A stretch of 64,000 bases of DNA from Allobosea thiooxidans (GTDB lineage Bacteria; Pseudomonadota; Alphaproteobacteria; Rhizobiales; Beijerinckiaceae): contig NZ_FUYX01000003.1 in NCBI RefSeq assembly GCF_900168195.1, positions 310,001 through 374,000 on the forward strand, in the 5' to 3' direction. The translations under genes were made by a program, and so were the position numbers. Shown piece after piece: positions 29,398 to 37,244 of the stretch (positions within the stretch are counted from its first letter, which is position 1; each line of letters opens with the position of its first letter). A model generated the notes under the pieces. That model had not been told where the DNA came from, ran no database searches, and saw nothing but the letters and a program-made list of their open reading frames with translations.

Positions 29398-29574
29398 GGT
29401 GTTCTAGTCCTTCCGGTTGAGCCTCTGGAGCGCGAATGAACAGGCATGAGCTGCCACGTCACCGGAACGCCTCATGAGAAAGAGGCGATGCGCTCCATGT
29501 GGAATGGCGTGCGCCTTACAAGGGATGGCGCCGCAATGCAAGCCGGCCGGTGGGAGAAACCCGTGACGGCCGGT

Positions 29575-29605
29575 GAAAAATCCCGCGCGAGGGCTCGCAC
29601 GGGAT
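29575..29605 (-). terminator. Rho-independent terminator after the secreted-protein gene
   Basis: On the minus strand ATCCCGTGCGAG pairs with CTCGCGCGGGAT, with one wobble, followed by five T. It lies 35 bases after the stop of the gene at 29640-30032 and upstream of rpsB. Confidence 0.88.
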
Positions 29606-29639
29606 GGTCTTCGGCGGAACCTGCGGTTCCGTGCGCGCC

Positions 29640-30032
29640 TTACTGCGGCAGCTTGGCGCCCATCTGCTTCACCATATCGCCAATCTGCTTGCAGAAGGTT
29701 GCCGGCGTGCCGTTCTGCGCCTTGGCGATGGCCTCGATGTTCTGCTCCATGCCCATGGCCGAGACCGTGCCCTTGCGGCCCGCGGCCTCCGCGGCATCGC
29801 CGCCGCTGGCATCGGCCGGCGCCGGGATCAGGGCGACCAGCTTCTTCTGCACGTCGACGGCGGAGCCGTCGATATGCCCCTTTTCGGCGCAATAGCCGAG
29901 AATGCCGAGCTGGTTGCGGGCCGCCTGATAGGCGACCTTCAGCTGGTCGGCCTGAGTCTGGGCCCAGGCGGGAGCAGCCGAGGTTAGAACCACGACGGCG
30001 GATGCTGCGATCAACGACTTATAAAACATCAT
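29640..30032 (-). CDS. Secreted hypothetical protein
   Basis: I do not recognise this 130-residue protein. It starts with a clear Sec signal peptide (MMFYKSLIAASAVVVLTSAA, then PAWAQ), cleaved probably after AWA. The mature part of about 105 residues is helical and contains two cysteines, in GYCAEKGHIDG and TPATFCKQIGDM, that could form a disulfide in the periplasm. An alanine/glycine-rich loop lies between. GAGGAT stands 9 bases before the paired ATG codons. It has its own strong terminator and is divergent from the diguanylate cyclase gene. Confidence 0.75.
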   Translation of the reverse strand: MMFYKSLIAASAVVVLTSAAPAWAQTQADQLKVAYQAARNQLGILGYCAEKGHIDGSAVDVQKKLVALIPAPADASGGDAAEAAGRKGTVSAMGMEQNIEAIAKAQNGTPATFCKQIGDMVKQMGAKLPQ

Positions 30033-30259
30033 ATTGGATATCCTCAGGCTACTATGATCCCCAAGCATGCCATCATGCTCGCCCCCCAGCGCGTCCTGAC
30101 TAGTCGCTGCAACCGTCTTTCTCAACCTGGGACAATGCAGGCCGGACAGGATATCGGAAGCGGAGATGGACGCCGGGGAGACCTCGCCCGCCCGTCGCAT
30201 GCCGGCAGCGGCCCGCAGAAGCCGGGCCGGCCCGGCGCCTGCCGACCGGGCGTGCCGCC

Positions 30260-31435
30260 ATGGAACTGATCCTCGACCTCAGGACGATCTTCGTCACCGG
30301 GGCGCTGACCTGCTTCTTCATCGGCGTGATACAGCTGATGACCTTCGCGACCGGCCGGTTCACGCGCAGCCCGATCTGGTGGGGCGTGAGCAGCCTGTGC
30401 ATCGGTGCCGGCCTGCTCGGCGCAGCCTTTCGCGACACGATTCCCGATCAGTTCTCGGTCGAGCTCGCCAATACGGCGATGCTGGCCGGCTGCCTGCTGC
30501 TGCTCTTCGGCATCCGCCATTTCGGCGGGCGCGAGCTGCATTGGTTCGGCTTCGGCAGCGTGCTGCTCGCAGTATGGATCCTGCTCGCGCTCTCGCCGGG
30601 CGAACAAGGCTTTCCGGCGCGGGTGATCATCGTCGCCGTGGTGATGGCCTTCTGCGACGCCGCCATCGTTCGGGAGGCGATTCGTCTCGGGCGGCAGGAG
30701 AAGCTGCGCTCCGCCTGGCTGCTCGCCCTCCTCTTCGCCCCGACGGTCGTGATCTATTGCGGGCGCATCGTCCTGGCCATGCTCGATCAGGTCGGCACCA
30801 CGCTCTTTCCAAGAGATGCAGGCGCCAACGCCTGGCTCGCGGCGACCGGCGTGACCTTCATCATCCTGCGCGGCCAGGCGCTGCTGCTGCTCGCCGCCGA
30901 ACGGTCCAACCGGATGCTGGCGGCGCTCGCCCGCCGCGATCCCCTGACCGGCGCCATGAACCGCTCCGGCGTCGAGCAATGGCTCGACCAGCGGCTGCGC
31001 GGCCTGCGTCAGAACGAGGTGCGCGCCTCGATCCTGCTGGTCGACATCGATCACTTCAAGGCCATCAACGACACGCATGGCCACGCCGCCGGCGACGAAA
31101 TCCTGCGGGTGTTCGCCGACGCCGTGCGGGGCCAGCTGCGCAGCGACGACATCCTCGCCCGGCAGGGCGGCGACGAATTCGCCATCATCCTGCCCGGCGT
31201 GGGCGTGCGCGAGGCCGTCCGGGTCGCCGAGCGAATCCGCGGCGTGTTCAGGGACGCGCTGGCCGCATTCAGGGATCTGCCGGAGCAACCGACGCTCAGC
31301 ATCGGCGTCGCCGAAAGCGATCTGCGCGGAAAGAGCCTCGATCAATTGCTCGCGGAGGCGGACGAGGCACTCTATCGGGCGAAGCGGCTCGGCCGCGATC
31401 GCGTCCAGGCCCAGCTCAAACCGGTCGAAGCCTGA
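30260..31435 (+). CDS. Membrane-anchored diguanylate cyclase (GGDEF domain)
   Basis: The protein makes the second messenger cyclic di-GMP from two GTP. Its 391 residues comprise about six membrane helices (10-210) and a C-terminal GGDEF domain (about 225-385). The active site GGDEF is at 303-307, and the inhibitory I-site R294-S-D-D297 lies exactly five residues before it, so product feedback should operate. ILLVDIDHFKAINDTHGHAAGDEIL holds the metal ligands. No EAL domain or known sensory domain is present, so the membrane part may sense an unknown signal. It is monocistronic. Confidence 0.9.
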   Translation: MELILDLRTIFVTGALTCFFIGVIQLMTFATGRFTRSPIWWGVSSLCIGAGLLGAAFRDTIPDQFSVELANTAMLAGCLLLLFGIRHFGGRELHWFGFGSVLLAVWILLALSPGEQGFPARVIIVAVVMAFCDAAIVREAIRLGRQEKLRSAWLLALLFAPTVVIYCGRIVLAMLDQVGTTLFPRDAGANAWLAATGVTFIILRGQALLLLAAERSNRMLAALARRDPLTGAMNRSGVEQWLDQRLRGLRQNEVRASILLVDIDHFKAINDTHGHAAGDEILRVFADAVRGQLRSDDILARQGGDEFAIILPGVGVREAVRVAERIRGVFRDALAAFRDLPEQPTLSIGVAESDLRGKSLDQLLAEADEALYRAKRLGRDRVQAQLKPVEA

Positions 31436-31462
31436 CGGCCGGCATCCGCGCCGGGCCCTTCG

Positions 31463-32194
31463 TCAGCCCCGCAGATCGCTCGCCCTGATCCGCGTCACGT
31501 CGAGCTCGGCCATTTCGGCCCAGGCCCTGGCGAGCGAGCCTTCGAGATCGATGGCGCGGCAGGCATCCTCGACGACATAGGTCTCGAAGCCGGCCCTTGC
31601 CGCGTCCTGCGCCGTCCAGTTCACGCAGAAATCGGTCGCCAGCCCGGCGATGACCACGCGCAGGATGCCACGTTCCCTCAGATAGCCGGTCAGGCCGGTC
31701 GAAGTCCGGCGATCGGCCTCGACGAAGCCGGAATAGCTGTCGACCTCGCGCCGATAGCCCTTGCGGATGACGGTCTGCGCATGCGGCAGATCGAGACCGG
31801 CGTGGAACTCGGCCCCCTTCGTCCCCTGCACGCAGTGATCCGGCCAGAGCACCTGCCCGCCATAGGGCATCTGGACGAGCTCGAAAGGCTTCCTGCCGGG
31901 ATGGCTGGAGGCGAAGGAGGAATGCCCCGGCGGGTGCCAGTCCTGGGTCAACACGACATGGGGGAAGCGCTTCGCCAGTGCGTTGATGACCGGAACGACC
32001 TCGTCGCCCCCGGCGACGGCCAGACTGCCGCCCGGGCAGAAATCATTCTGGACATCCACGACCAGGAGAACGGTGCGCTCGTCGATAACCGGCTTGTCCA
32101 CGGGCGTCTCCTCTGCCTTGGCGTTTCCGGCCGCGGCCAGCACCGTCGCCCCGGCGATCAGCTCGCGCCTGTCGAACCCGAACCGATCAGCCAT
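31463..32194 (-). CDS. pncA: Nicotinamidase with a Tat-type export signal
   Basis: The enzyme hydrolyses nicotinamide to nicotinate for NAD salvage. The 243-residue protein has a full isochorismatase-fold active site: D47 in VDVQNDF, K145 in IRKGY and C190 in ATDFC, with metal ligands D85, H87 and H91 in DWHPPGH, and WPDHCVQGT. Unusually, the first 30 residues (FDRRELIAGATVLAAAGNAK) form a twin-arginine signal, suggesting a periplasmic enzyme; most PncA proteins are cytoplasmic and start near residue 38. The ATG at 32194 has GGGAGG upstream. Reading the signal as functional is inference. Confidence 0.88.
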   Translation of the reverse strand: MADRFGFDRRELIAGATVLAAAGNAKAEETPVDKPVIDERTVLLVVDVQNDFCPGGSLAVAGGDEVVPVINALAKRFPHVVLTQDWHPPGHSSFASSHPGRKPFELVQMPYGGQVLWPDHCVQGTKGAEFHAGLDLPHAQTVIRKGYRREVDSYSGFVEADRRTSTGLTGYLRERGILRVVIAGLATDFCVNWTAQDAARAGFETYVVEDACRAIDLEGSLARAWAEMAELDVTRIRASDLRG

Positions 32195-32320
32195 GGGCCG
32201 CCTCCCTGACGTCGGAACAACCTGCCTCTGCGCCTTGTCAGGGACAAGACGGAAACCATGCCTGCCATGCATGAGACGGAAGCCGGTATTGCCTGCCTCT
32301 TCCGGCGCAGGGCCTCCCGC

Positions 32321-32410
32321 CATGGTCGGGCTTGCCCCGACCATCCACCTCCTGCTTCGTCGAGCGCGGTGTTCAAGACGTGGATGCTCGCCACAAGGGC
32401 GAGCATGACG
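32321..32410. repeat. Family C repeat, copy 2
   Basis: CATGGTCGGGCTTGCCCCGA then CCATCCACCTCCTG opens it; TTCAAGACGTGGATGCTCGC then CACAAGGGCGAGCATGACG closes it. It shares ACGTGGATG and the GGGCGAGCATGACG type end with the elements at 13521 and 40079. It lies between the dnaE stop and the pncA start. Confidence 0.6.
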
Positions 32411-32435
32411 GAGTCCGCCTGCCGTCCACCGAAAG

Positions 32436-35400
32436 TCAGCGCAGCTCGACGCTGACCACGCCCGGCGCGGCACGCACCGCATTGGCGATCTGCTGGTTGA
32501 TCGGGAACTTGCCCGGCAGCTCGATCTCGACCTCCTGGGCGCCGTCGTCGAGAATCATCACGATCGAGACCTTGCCCTCGGCGCGCACGGCCTCGCGCGG
32601 GCGGATGCGCTCGGCGATCGAGGCCACGGCCTTGTCGTCGCGCAGATAGATCAGCAGGTCCTGCTTCTGGCGCGAGGCGAGATCGTCGAGCACCTCGACA
32701 TCCTCGATACGCGGGCGCACCTCCTCGCCGTCGAGCACGGCGGAAAGGCGCAGCACCAGCGCCCTGCCCGGTTCCAGCAGGTCGCGGTAGCGCATCAGCC
32801 CTTCCGAGAACAGCACGGCCTCGAACTGGCCGCTGGGGTCCGACAGGTTGACGATGCCCATCTTGTTGCCCGACTTGGTGCGTCGCTCCGACTTGTCGAT
32901 CACGGAGACCGCGACCTTGCCGACGCCGGTGCCATTGGCCTTCACCGTCTGGGCGAAATCGGCGTAGCGCTGCACCCGCAGGCGCTTCAGTACATGCTCG
33001 TAATCATCGAGCGGGTGGCCGGAGAGGAAGAAGCCGACCGCCTCGTGCTCGCGCTTGAGCTTCTCGGCCGGCGCCCAGGGCTCGACCTGCGGGATGCGGA
33101 ACGCCTCCTGGACCACGCCGCCGCCGAGGAGATCGAACTGGCCGGCGGCCGCTTCGTCGCGGACACGGTTCGAAAGCGCCAGCATGCCGTCGATCGCCGC
33201 CATCGCGCGGGCGCGATCCTCCTCCAGCTCGTCGAGCGCCCCGGCGGCGATGAGCGCTTCCAGCGTACGGCGATTGACCAGCTTGGTGTCGATGCGGCGC
33301 GCGAGATCGGCAAGGTCGCGGAAGGGGCCGCCCGACTGGCGCGCCGTCACCACTGATTCCACCGCCGCCCGGCCGACGCCCTTGATGGCGCCGAGCGCGT
33401 AGAAGATCTTGCCCTCGGCCACGTCGAACTCGACGCCGGAGCGGTTGATCGCCGGCCGCTCGACCTTGATGCCGAGCCGCTCGGCATCTCGCCGGAATTC
33501 CGAGAGCTTGTCGGTGTTGCCCATGTCGAGCGTCATCGACGCGGCCAGGAACTCGACGGGGTAGTTCGCCTTGAGATAGGCGGTCTGGAAGGCGACCACC
33601 GCATAGGCGGCGGCATGGCTCTTGTTGAAGCCGTAGTCGGCGAACTTCGCCAGCAGGTCGAAGATCTCGGACGCCGTCTCCTTCTTGATCTTGTTCTCGA
33701 TCGCGCCCTTCACGAAGCGATCGCGCTGGGCATCCATCTCCGCCTTGATCTTCTTGCCCATGGCGCGTCGCAGAAGATCCGCCTCGCCGAGCGAATAGCC
33801 CGAGAGCGCCTGCGCGACCTGCATCACCTGTTCCTGGTAGACGATGATGCCGTGGGTCTCGCGCAGGTAGGGCTCCATGCCCGGATGGAGATAGGTCGGA
33901 TCCTCCAGGCCGAGCTTGCGGCGGCAATAGGTCGGGATGTTGTCCATCGGGCCCGGACGGTAGAGCGCGACCAGCGCGATCAGGTCCTCGATGCGATCGG
34001 CCTTCATCTCGACCAGCGCCTTGCGCATGCCGACCGATTCCACCTGGAACACGCCGACCGTCTCGCCACGGGCCAGCATGGCGTAGGTCGTCGGATCGTC
34101 GAAGGGCAGCTGGGCGAGATCGATATGGATGTCGCGCTGAGCGATGAGCTTCACTGCCGTGGTCAGCGTCGTCAGCGTCTTCAGGCCGAGGAAGTCGAAC
34201 TTCACCAGCCCGGCCTGCTCGACCCATTTCATGTTGAACTGGGTGACGCGCATGCCGGTGCGCGGATCGACCGAGAGCGCGACGAGCTGCTCCAGCGGCC
34301 GGTCGCCGATCACCACGCCTGCGGCGTGAGTCGAAGCATGGCGGTGAAGCCCTTCCAGCTTCTGGCCAATTTCGAGCAGCCGCGCGACGATCGGCTCCTC
34401 CTCGGCGGCCTGTTGCAGCTTGGGCTCGCCCTCGATGGCGTCCTTCAGCGAGATCGGCTTGGCCGGGTTCTGCGGCACGAGCTTGGTGAGCTTGTCGACC
34501 TGGCCGTAGGGCATCTCCAGCACGCGGCCGACGTCGCGCAGCACGCCACGCGCCAGCAGCGTACCGAAGGTGATGATCTGGGCGACGCGCTCCTGCCCGT
34601 AATGATGCTTGACGTATTCGATCACCTCTTCGCGCCGGTTCTGGCAGAAGTCGATGTCGAAGTCCGGCATCGAGACGCGGTCCGGATTGAGGAAGCGCTC
34701 GAAGAGCAGGCCGAAGCGCAGCGGGTCGACGTCGGTGATGGTCAGTGCATAGGCGACGAGCGAGCCCGCGCCCGAGCCGCGGCCCGGCCCGACCGGAATG
34801 TCGTGCGCCTTGGCCCATTTGATGAAGTCCGAAACGATCAGGAAGTAGCCCGGGAACTTCATCCGGGTGATGATCGAGAGCTCGAAATCGAGCCGCTTGT
34901 CGTAGTCCTCGACGGTGTAGCCCTCGGCCGGGCCGTGCTTGGCGATCCGCGCCGCAAGGCCGGCGCGGGCCTGCGCCTCCAGCTCCTCGGCCTCGTCGCG
35001 GCCTTCCTCGCCGAAGCGCGGCAGGATCGGCTTGCGGGTCGAGACGCGCCAATGGCAGCGCATCGCGATCTCGATCGTGCTCGACAGCGCCTCCGGGAGA
35101 TCGGCGAAGCGCTTCTGCATCTCGGCGCGCGAGGCGAAATAATGCTCGGGCGTGACGCGGCGGCGCTCGCCATCCGAGACGAGCCGCCCCTCCGCCACCG
35201 CCAGCAGCGCGTCATGCGCGTCGAAATCGGCGGGCTTGGCGAAGAAGGGCTCGTTGGTGGCGACGATCGGCAGATCGGAATCATAGGCGAGCCGCAGCAG
35301 ATGCGCCTCCAGCGCCGCCTCGTTCTCGCGGCCATGGCGCTGGAGCTCGACATAGAGCCGGTCGCCATAGATGCCGGCGAGCGTATCGAGGCGCGAGGTC

Positions 35401-35909
35401 GCCTGCGGAAGCTGGCCGTTGCGAAGCGCGGTGTCGACCGGCCCGCCATGGCCGCCGGTCAGGGCGATCAACCCGGCATTATAGGCGGCAAGGCGTTCGA
35501 CCGTGGTGATCGGCTGGCCCGCGCCGCCGCTCGCCAGCGCGGCCTCGCTGACGAGCTTCATCAGGTTGCCGTAGCCGGCCTCGTCCATGGCGAGCAGGAC
35601 GATATGCGGCAGGCGCTGCGGCTGCGCCGGCTTGCGGCTGCCCTCGCCCTCATCGGCGAAGTCGACGGAGAGCTGCACGCCCGCGATCGGCTGGAGCCCT
35701 GATCCGGCGAGCTTCTCCGAGAATTCGAGGCCGCCGAAGAGATTGTCGGTATCGGTCAGGGCCAACGCCGGCTGTCCGTCGGCCGCCGCCATCTTGGCGA
35801 GCGTCGAGACGGTCATCGCGCCTTCGAGCAGCGAATAGCTCGAATGGACATGGAGATGGACGAAACCGATCTCCGACAGGATGCGCGCCTCGCCTGCTTC
35901 CCGTCCCAT
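32436..35909 (-). CDS. dnaE: DNA polymerase III alpha subunit
   Basis: This is the replicative polymerase catalytic subunit, 1157 residues, the DnaE1 type. The N-terminal PHP domain begins FVHLHVHSSYSLLEGA. The polymerase core has GPGRGSGAGSLVAYAL and the metal-binding PDFDIDFCQNRR. The helix-hairpin-helix and OB domains follow (KSGNKMGIVNLSDPSGQFEA). The ATG at 35909 has AGGAGA at good spacing. A small gene with a LexA-controlled promoter lies 133 bases upstream on the same strand with no clear terminator between, so part of dnaE transcription could rise in the SOS response; this is inference. Confidence 0.97.
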   Translation of the reverse strand: MGREAGEARILSEIGFVHLHVHSSYSLLEGAMTVSTLAKMAAADGQPALALTDTDNLFGGLEFSEKLAGSGLQPIAGVQLSVDFADEGEGSRKPAQPQRLPHIVLLAMDEAGYGNLMKLVSEAALASGGAGQPITTVERLAAYNAGLIALTGGHGGPVDTALRNGQLPQATSRLDTLAGIYGDRLYVELQRHGRENEAALEAHLLRLAYDSDLPIVATNEPFFAKPADFDAHDALLAVAEGRLVSDGERRRVTPEHYFASRAEMQKRFADLPEALSSTIEIAMRCHWRVSTRKPILPRFGEEGRDEAEELEAQARAGLAARIAKHGPAEGYTVEDYDKRLDFELSIITRMKFPGYFLIVSDFIKWAKAHDIPVGPGRGSGAGSLVAYALTITDVDPLRFGLLFERFLNPDRVSMPDFDIDFCQNRREEVIEYVKHHYGQERVAQIITFGTLLARGVLRDVGRVLEMPYGQVDKLTKLVPQNPAKPISLKDAIEGEPKLQQAAEEEPIVARLLEIGQKLEGLHRHASTHAAGVVIGDRPLEQLVALSVDPRTGMRVTQFNMKWVEQAGLVKFDFLGLKTLTTLTTAVKLIAQRDIHIDLAQLPFDDPTTYAMLARGETVGVFQVESVGMRKALVEMKADRIEDLIALVALYRPGPMDNIPTYCRRKLGLEDPTYLHPGMEPYLRETHGIIVYQEQVMQVAQALSGYSLGEADLLRRAMGKKIKAEMDAQRDRFVKGAIENKIKKETASEIFDLLAKFADYGFNKSHAAAYAVVAFQTAYLKANYPVEFLAASMTLDMGNTDKLSEFRRDAERLGIKVERPAINRSGVEFDVAEGKIFYALGAIKGVGRAAVESVVTARQSGGPFRDLADLARRIDTKLVNRRTLEALIAAGALDELEEDRARAMAAIDGMLALSNRVRDEAAAGQFDLLGGGVVQEAFRIPQVEPWAPAEKLKREHEAVGFFLSGHPLDDYEHVLKRLRVQRYADFAQTVKANGTGVGKVAVSVIDKSERRTKSGNKMGIVNLSDPSGQFEAVLFSEGLMRYRDLLEPGRALVLRLSAVLDGEEVRPRIEDVEVLDDLASRQKQDLLIYLRDDKAVASIAERIRPREAVRAEGKVSIVMILDDGAQEVEIELPGKFPINQQIANAVRAAPGVVSVELR

Positions 35910-36042
35910 GTCCTTCTCCTGCCGCCGCCGCACGACTCGTTGGCCTGTTCCCTTGTCTTATGGGACGTGCCGGGGGCGCACGTCGATAGCCTCTCGTCAG
36001 GCCGGCTGTGGACGGCGCCGGGCTGCGCCGCTCCTGCCAGGA

Positions 36043-36153
36043 TCAGACATGCGGGCCGGAGAGAAGAGCGGCCCAGAGCCAGATCATGCCGAGGAAGACG
36101 CCGAGCGAGGCGATCTCGGCCAGGCCGGCGGCGAATTTGCGCGCTGCAGTCAT
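36043..36153 (-). CDS. SidA-like SOS-induced small inner-membrane protein
   Basis: This 36-residue gene is too short for most gene finders. It reads MTAARKFAAGLAEIASLGVF, then LGMIWLWAALLSGPHV. A short basic, amphipathic N terminus leads into one membrane helix (about 14-32) with two tryptophans. GGAGG stands 6 bases before the ATG. Its promoter carries two perfect LexA boxes (36167-36202). In Caulobacter, SidA is a 29-residue single-helix membrane protein induced by SOS that blocks division through FtsW/FtsN. Size, topology, control and position beside dnaE all fit that role. Orthology is inferred, not shown; another small SOS membrane toxin or inhibitor is possible. Confidence 0.8.
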   Translation of the reverse strand: MTAARKFAAGLAEIASLGVFLGMIWLWAALLSGPHV

Positions 36154-36166
36154 GGGAACCTCCGTT

Positions 36167-36209
36167 GTTCTCGATAAGTTCATATTAGTTCATGTTTTGT
36201 TCTCGTCAA
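36167..36209 (-). promoter_or_regulatory. SOS promoter with two perfect LexA boxes
   Basis: On the minus strand TTGACG (-35, 36209-36204) and TAATAT (-10, 36187-36182) are 16 bases apart. GTTC-N7-GTTC boxes occupy 36188-36202, in the spacer, and 36167-36181, directly after the -10 and over the likely start site. Both boxes match the alphaproteobacterial LexA consensus in all eight fixed bases. Bound LexA would occlude polymerase tightly. The start codon at 36153 follows about 20 bases after the predicted start site. Confidence 0.88.
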
Positions 36210-36300
36210 TCGATGTGCTTGGGAACAGGCGGCCGGATCGCCCGGGAGGTTAACGGCAACCTAACGACCGGACGCACGGCTTAACAGGGAAGGAAGATCG

Positions 36301-36468
36301 CTATCCGCGCGGGCGGCGGGCGAAGCCGTCATCGATCGCCGTCAGCGTGACGTCGCCGACCTTCTAGCGTTAGAAGCCAGAGACCTGGTTCACGGGAATT
36401 CCCGAGACGCCGCCGCCGGAGTTCGAACCCGAGCCGGAGTACTCCGGCGCGCGTGGTTCCGACGCCAT
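36301..36468 (-). pseudogene. Remnant of a metallo-beta-lactamase-fold hydrolase gene (5' part)
   Basis: One minus-strand frame reads VSGIPVNQVSGF, stop (TAA), R, stop (TAG), then KVGDVTLTAIDDGFARRPRG, stop. The segment GF-x-R-x-KVGDVTLTAIDDGFARRP matches the start of AttM/quorum-quenching-like metallo-hydrolases, typically GFYRxKVGDxxVTAxxDG. Two stops stand where family members have aromatic residues, and no zinc-binding HxHxDH part follows. It looks like a decayed and truncated gene. Upstream residues PRRKFLV could be the rest of a Tat signal. The frame is seen directly; the family call is from memory of the motif. Confidence 0.45.
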
Positions 36469-36551
36469 GACGAGAAACTTGCGGCGCGGGATTGGCTGCC
36501 GATCCGACGGCTCTGAACCGGATGGGATCGGAGGCCGCTGCCCCGCCCGGC

Positions 36552-37241
36552 TCAATCCAGCGCGACGACCAGCCCTTCGCGGATCGTCACCTGCCGGTCC
36601 ATCTGGCGGGCCAACTGCAGATTATGCGTCGCGATCAGCGCCGCGAGCCCCGAAGCACGGGCCAGCGCCATCAAGGTGGCGAACACGTGCTGCGAGGTAT
36701 GCGGGTCGAGATTGCCGGTCGGCTCGTCGGCCAGCAGCAGCCGCGGCCCGTTGGCGACGGCGCGGCCGATGGCGACGCGCTGCTGCTCGCCGCCGGAAAG
36801 CTCGCTCGGCAGATGGTCGAGACGCTCGCCCAGCCCGAGGAAGGTCAGCAGTTCGGAGGCCCGCTGCTCCGCCTCGTCGCGCGACAGGCCGCGGATGCGC
36901 TGCGGCAGCACGACGTTCTCCAGCGCCGTGAATTCCGGCAGGAGGTGATGGAATTGGTAGACGAAGCCGATCTCGGTGCGGCGCAGGCGGGTGCGGCCGG
37001 AATCATCGAGCTTCGTCGTCGCCAGCCCGCCGACGAAGACCTCGCCGGCATCCGGCTTCTCGAGCAGCCCCGCGACATGCAGCAGCGTCGACTTGCCGGT
37101 GCCGCTCGGCGCGACCAGCGCCACGACCTCGCCGGGCCAGAGCGCGAAATCGGCCCGGCGCAACACTTCGAGCGGCGCATCGCTCTGCGGATAATAGCGC
37201 TCGACCTGGGACAGGAAGAGCGCGGGCATTTCTTGCGCCAT
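36552..37241 (-). CDS. lolD: Lipoprotein-releasing ABC transporter ATPase LolD
   Basis: LolD powers release of outer-membrane lipoproteins from the inner membrane to LolA. The 229-residue ATPase has Walker [13 protein letters not shown] at about 44-55, the Q-loop, signature [15 protein letters not shown] and Walker [14 protein letters not shown]. The LolD/MacB-type sequence [19 protein letters not shown] is also present. It starts 3 bases after lolC on the same strand, so LolC-LolD form one unit. Confidence 0.95.
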   Translation of the reverse strand: MAQEMPALFLSQVERYYPQSDAPLEVLRRADFALWPGEVVALVAPSGTGKSTLLHVAGLLEKPDAGEVFVGGLATTKLDDSGRTRLRRTEIGFVYQFHHLLPEFTALENVVLPQRIRGLSRDEAEQRASELLTFLGLGERLDHLPSELSGGEQQRVAIGRAVANGPRLLLADEPTGNLDPHTSQHVFATLMALARASGLAALIATHNLQLARQMDRQVTIREGLVVALD

Positions 37242-37244
37242 CGC

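Noticed and set aside
33615..35702. A 695-codon open frame antisense to dnaE
   Set aside because: dnaE is intact with all catalytic motifs; the antisense frame mirrors its codon positions.
36418..36436. A GTTCGAACCC stretch resembling a tRNA T-loop
   Set aside because: The flanking bases do not form a T-stem, and no anticodon arm, acceptor stem or CCA end is present.
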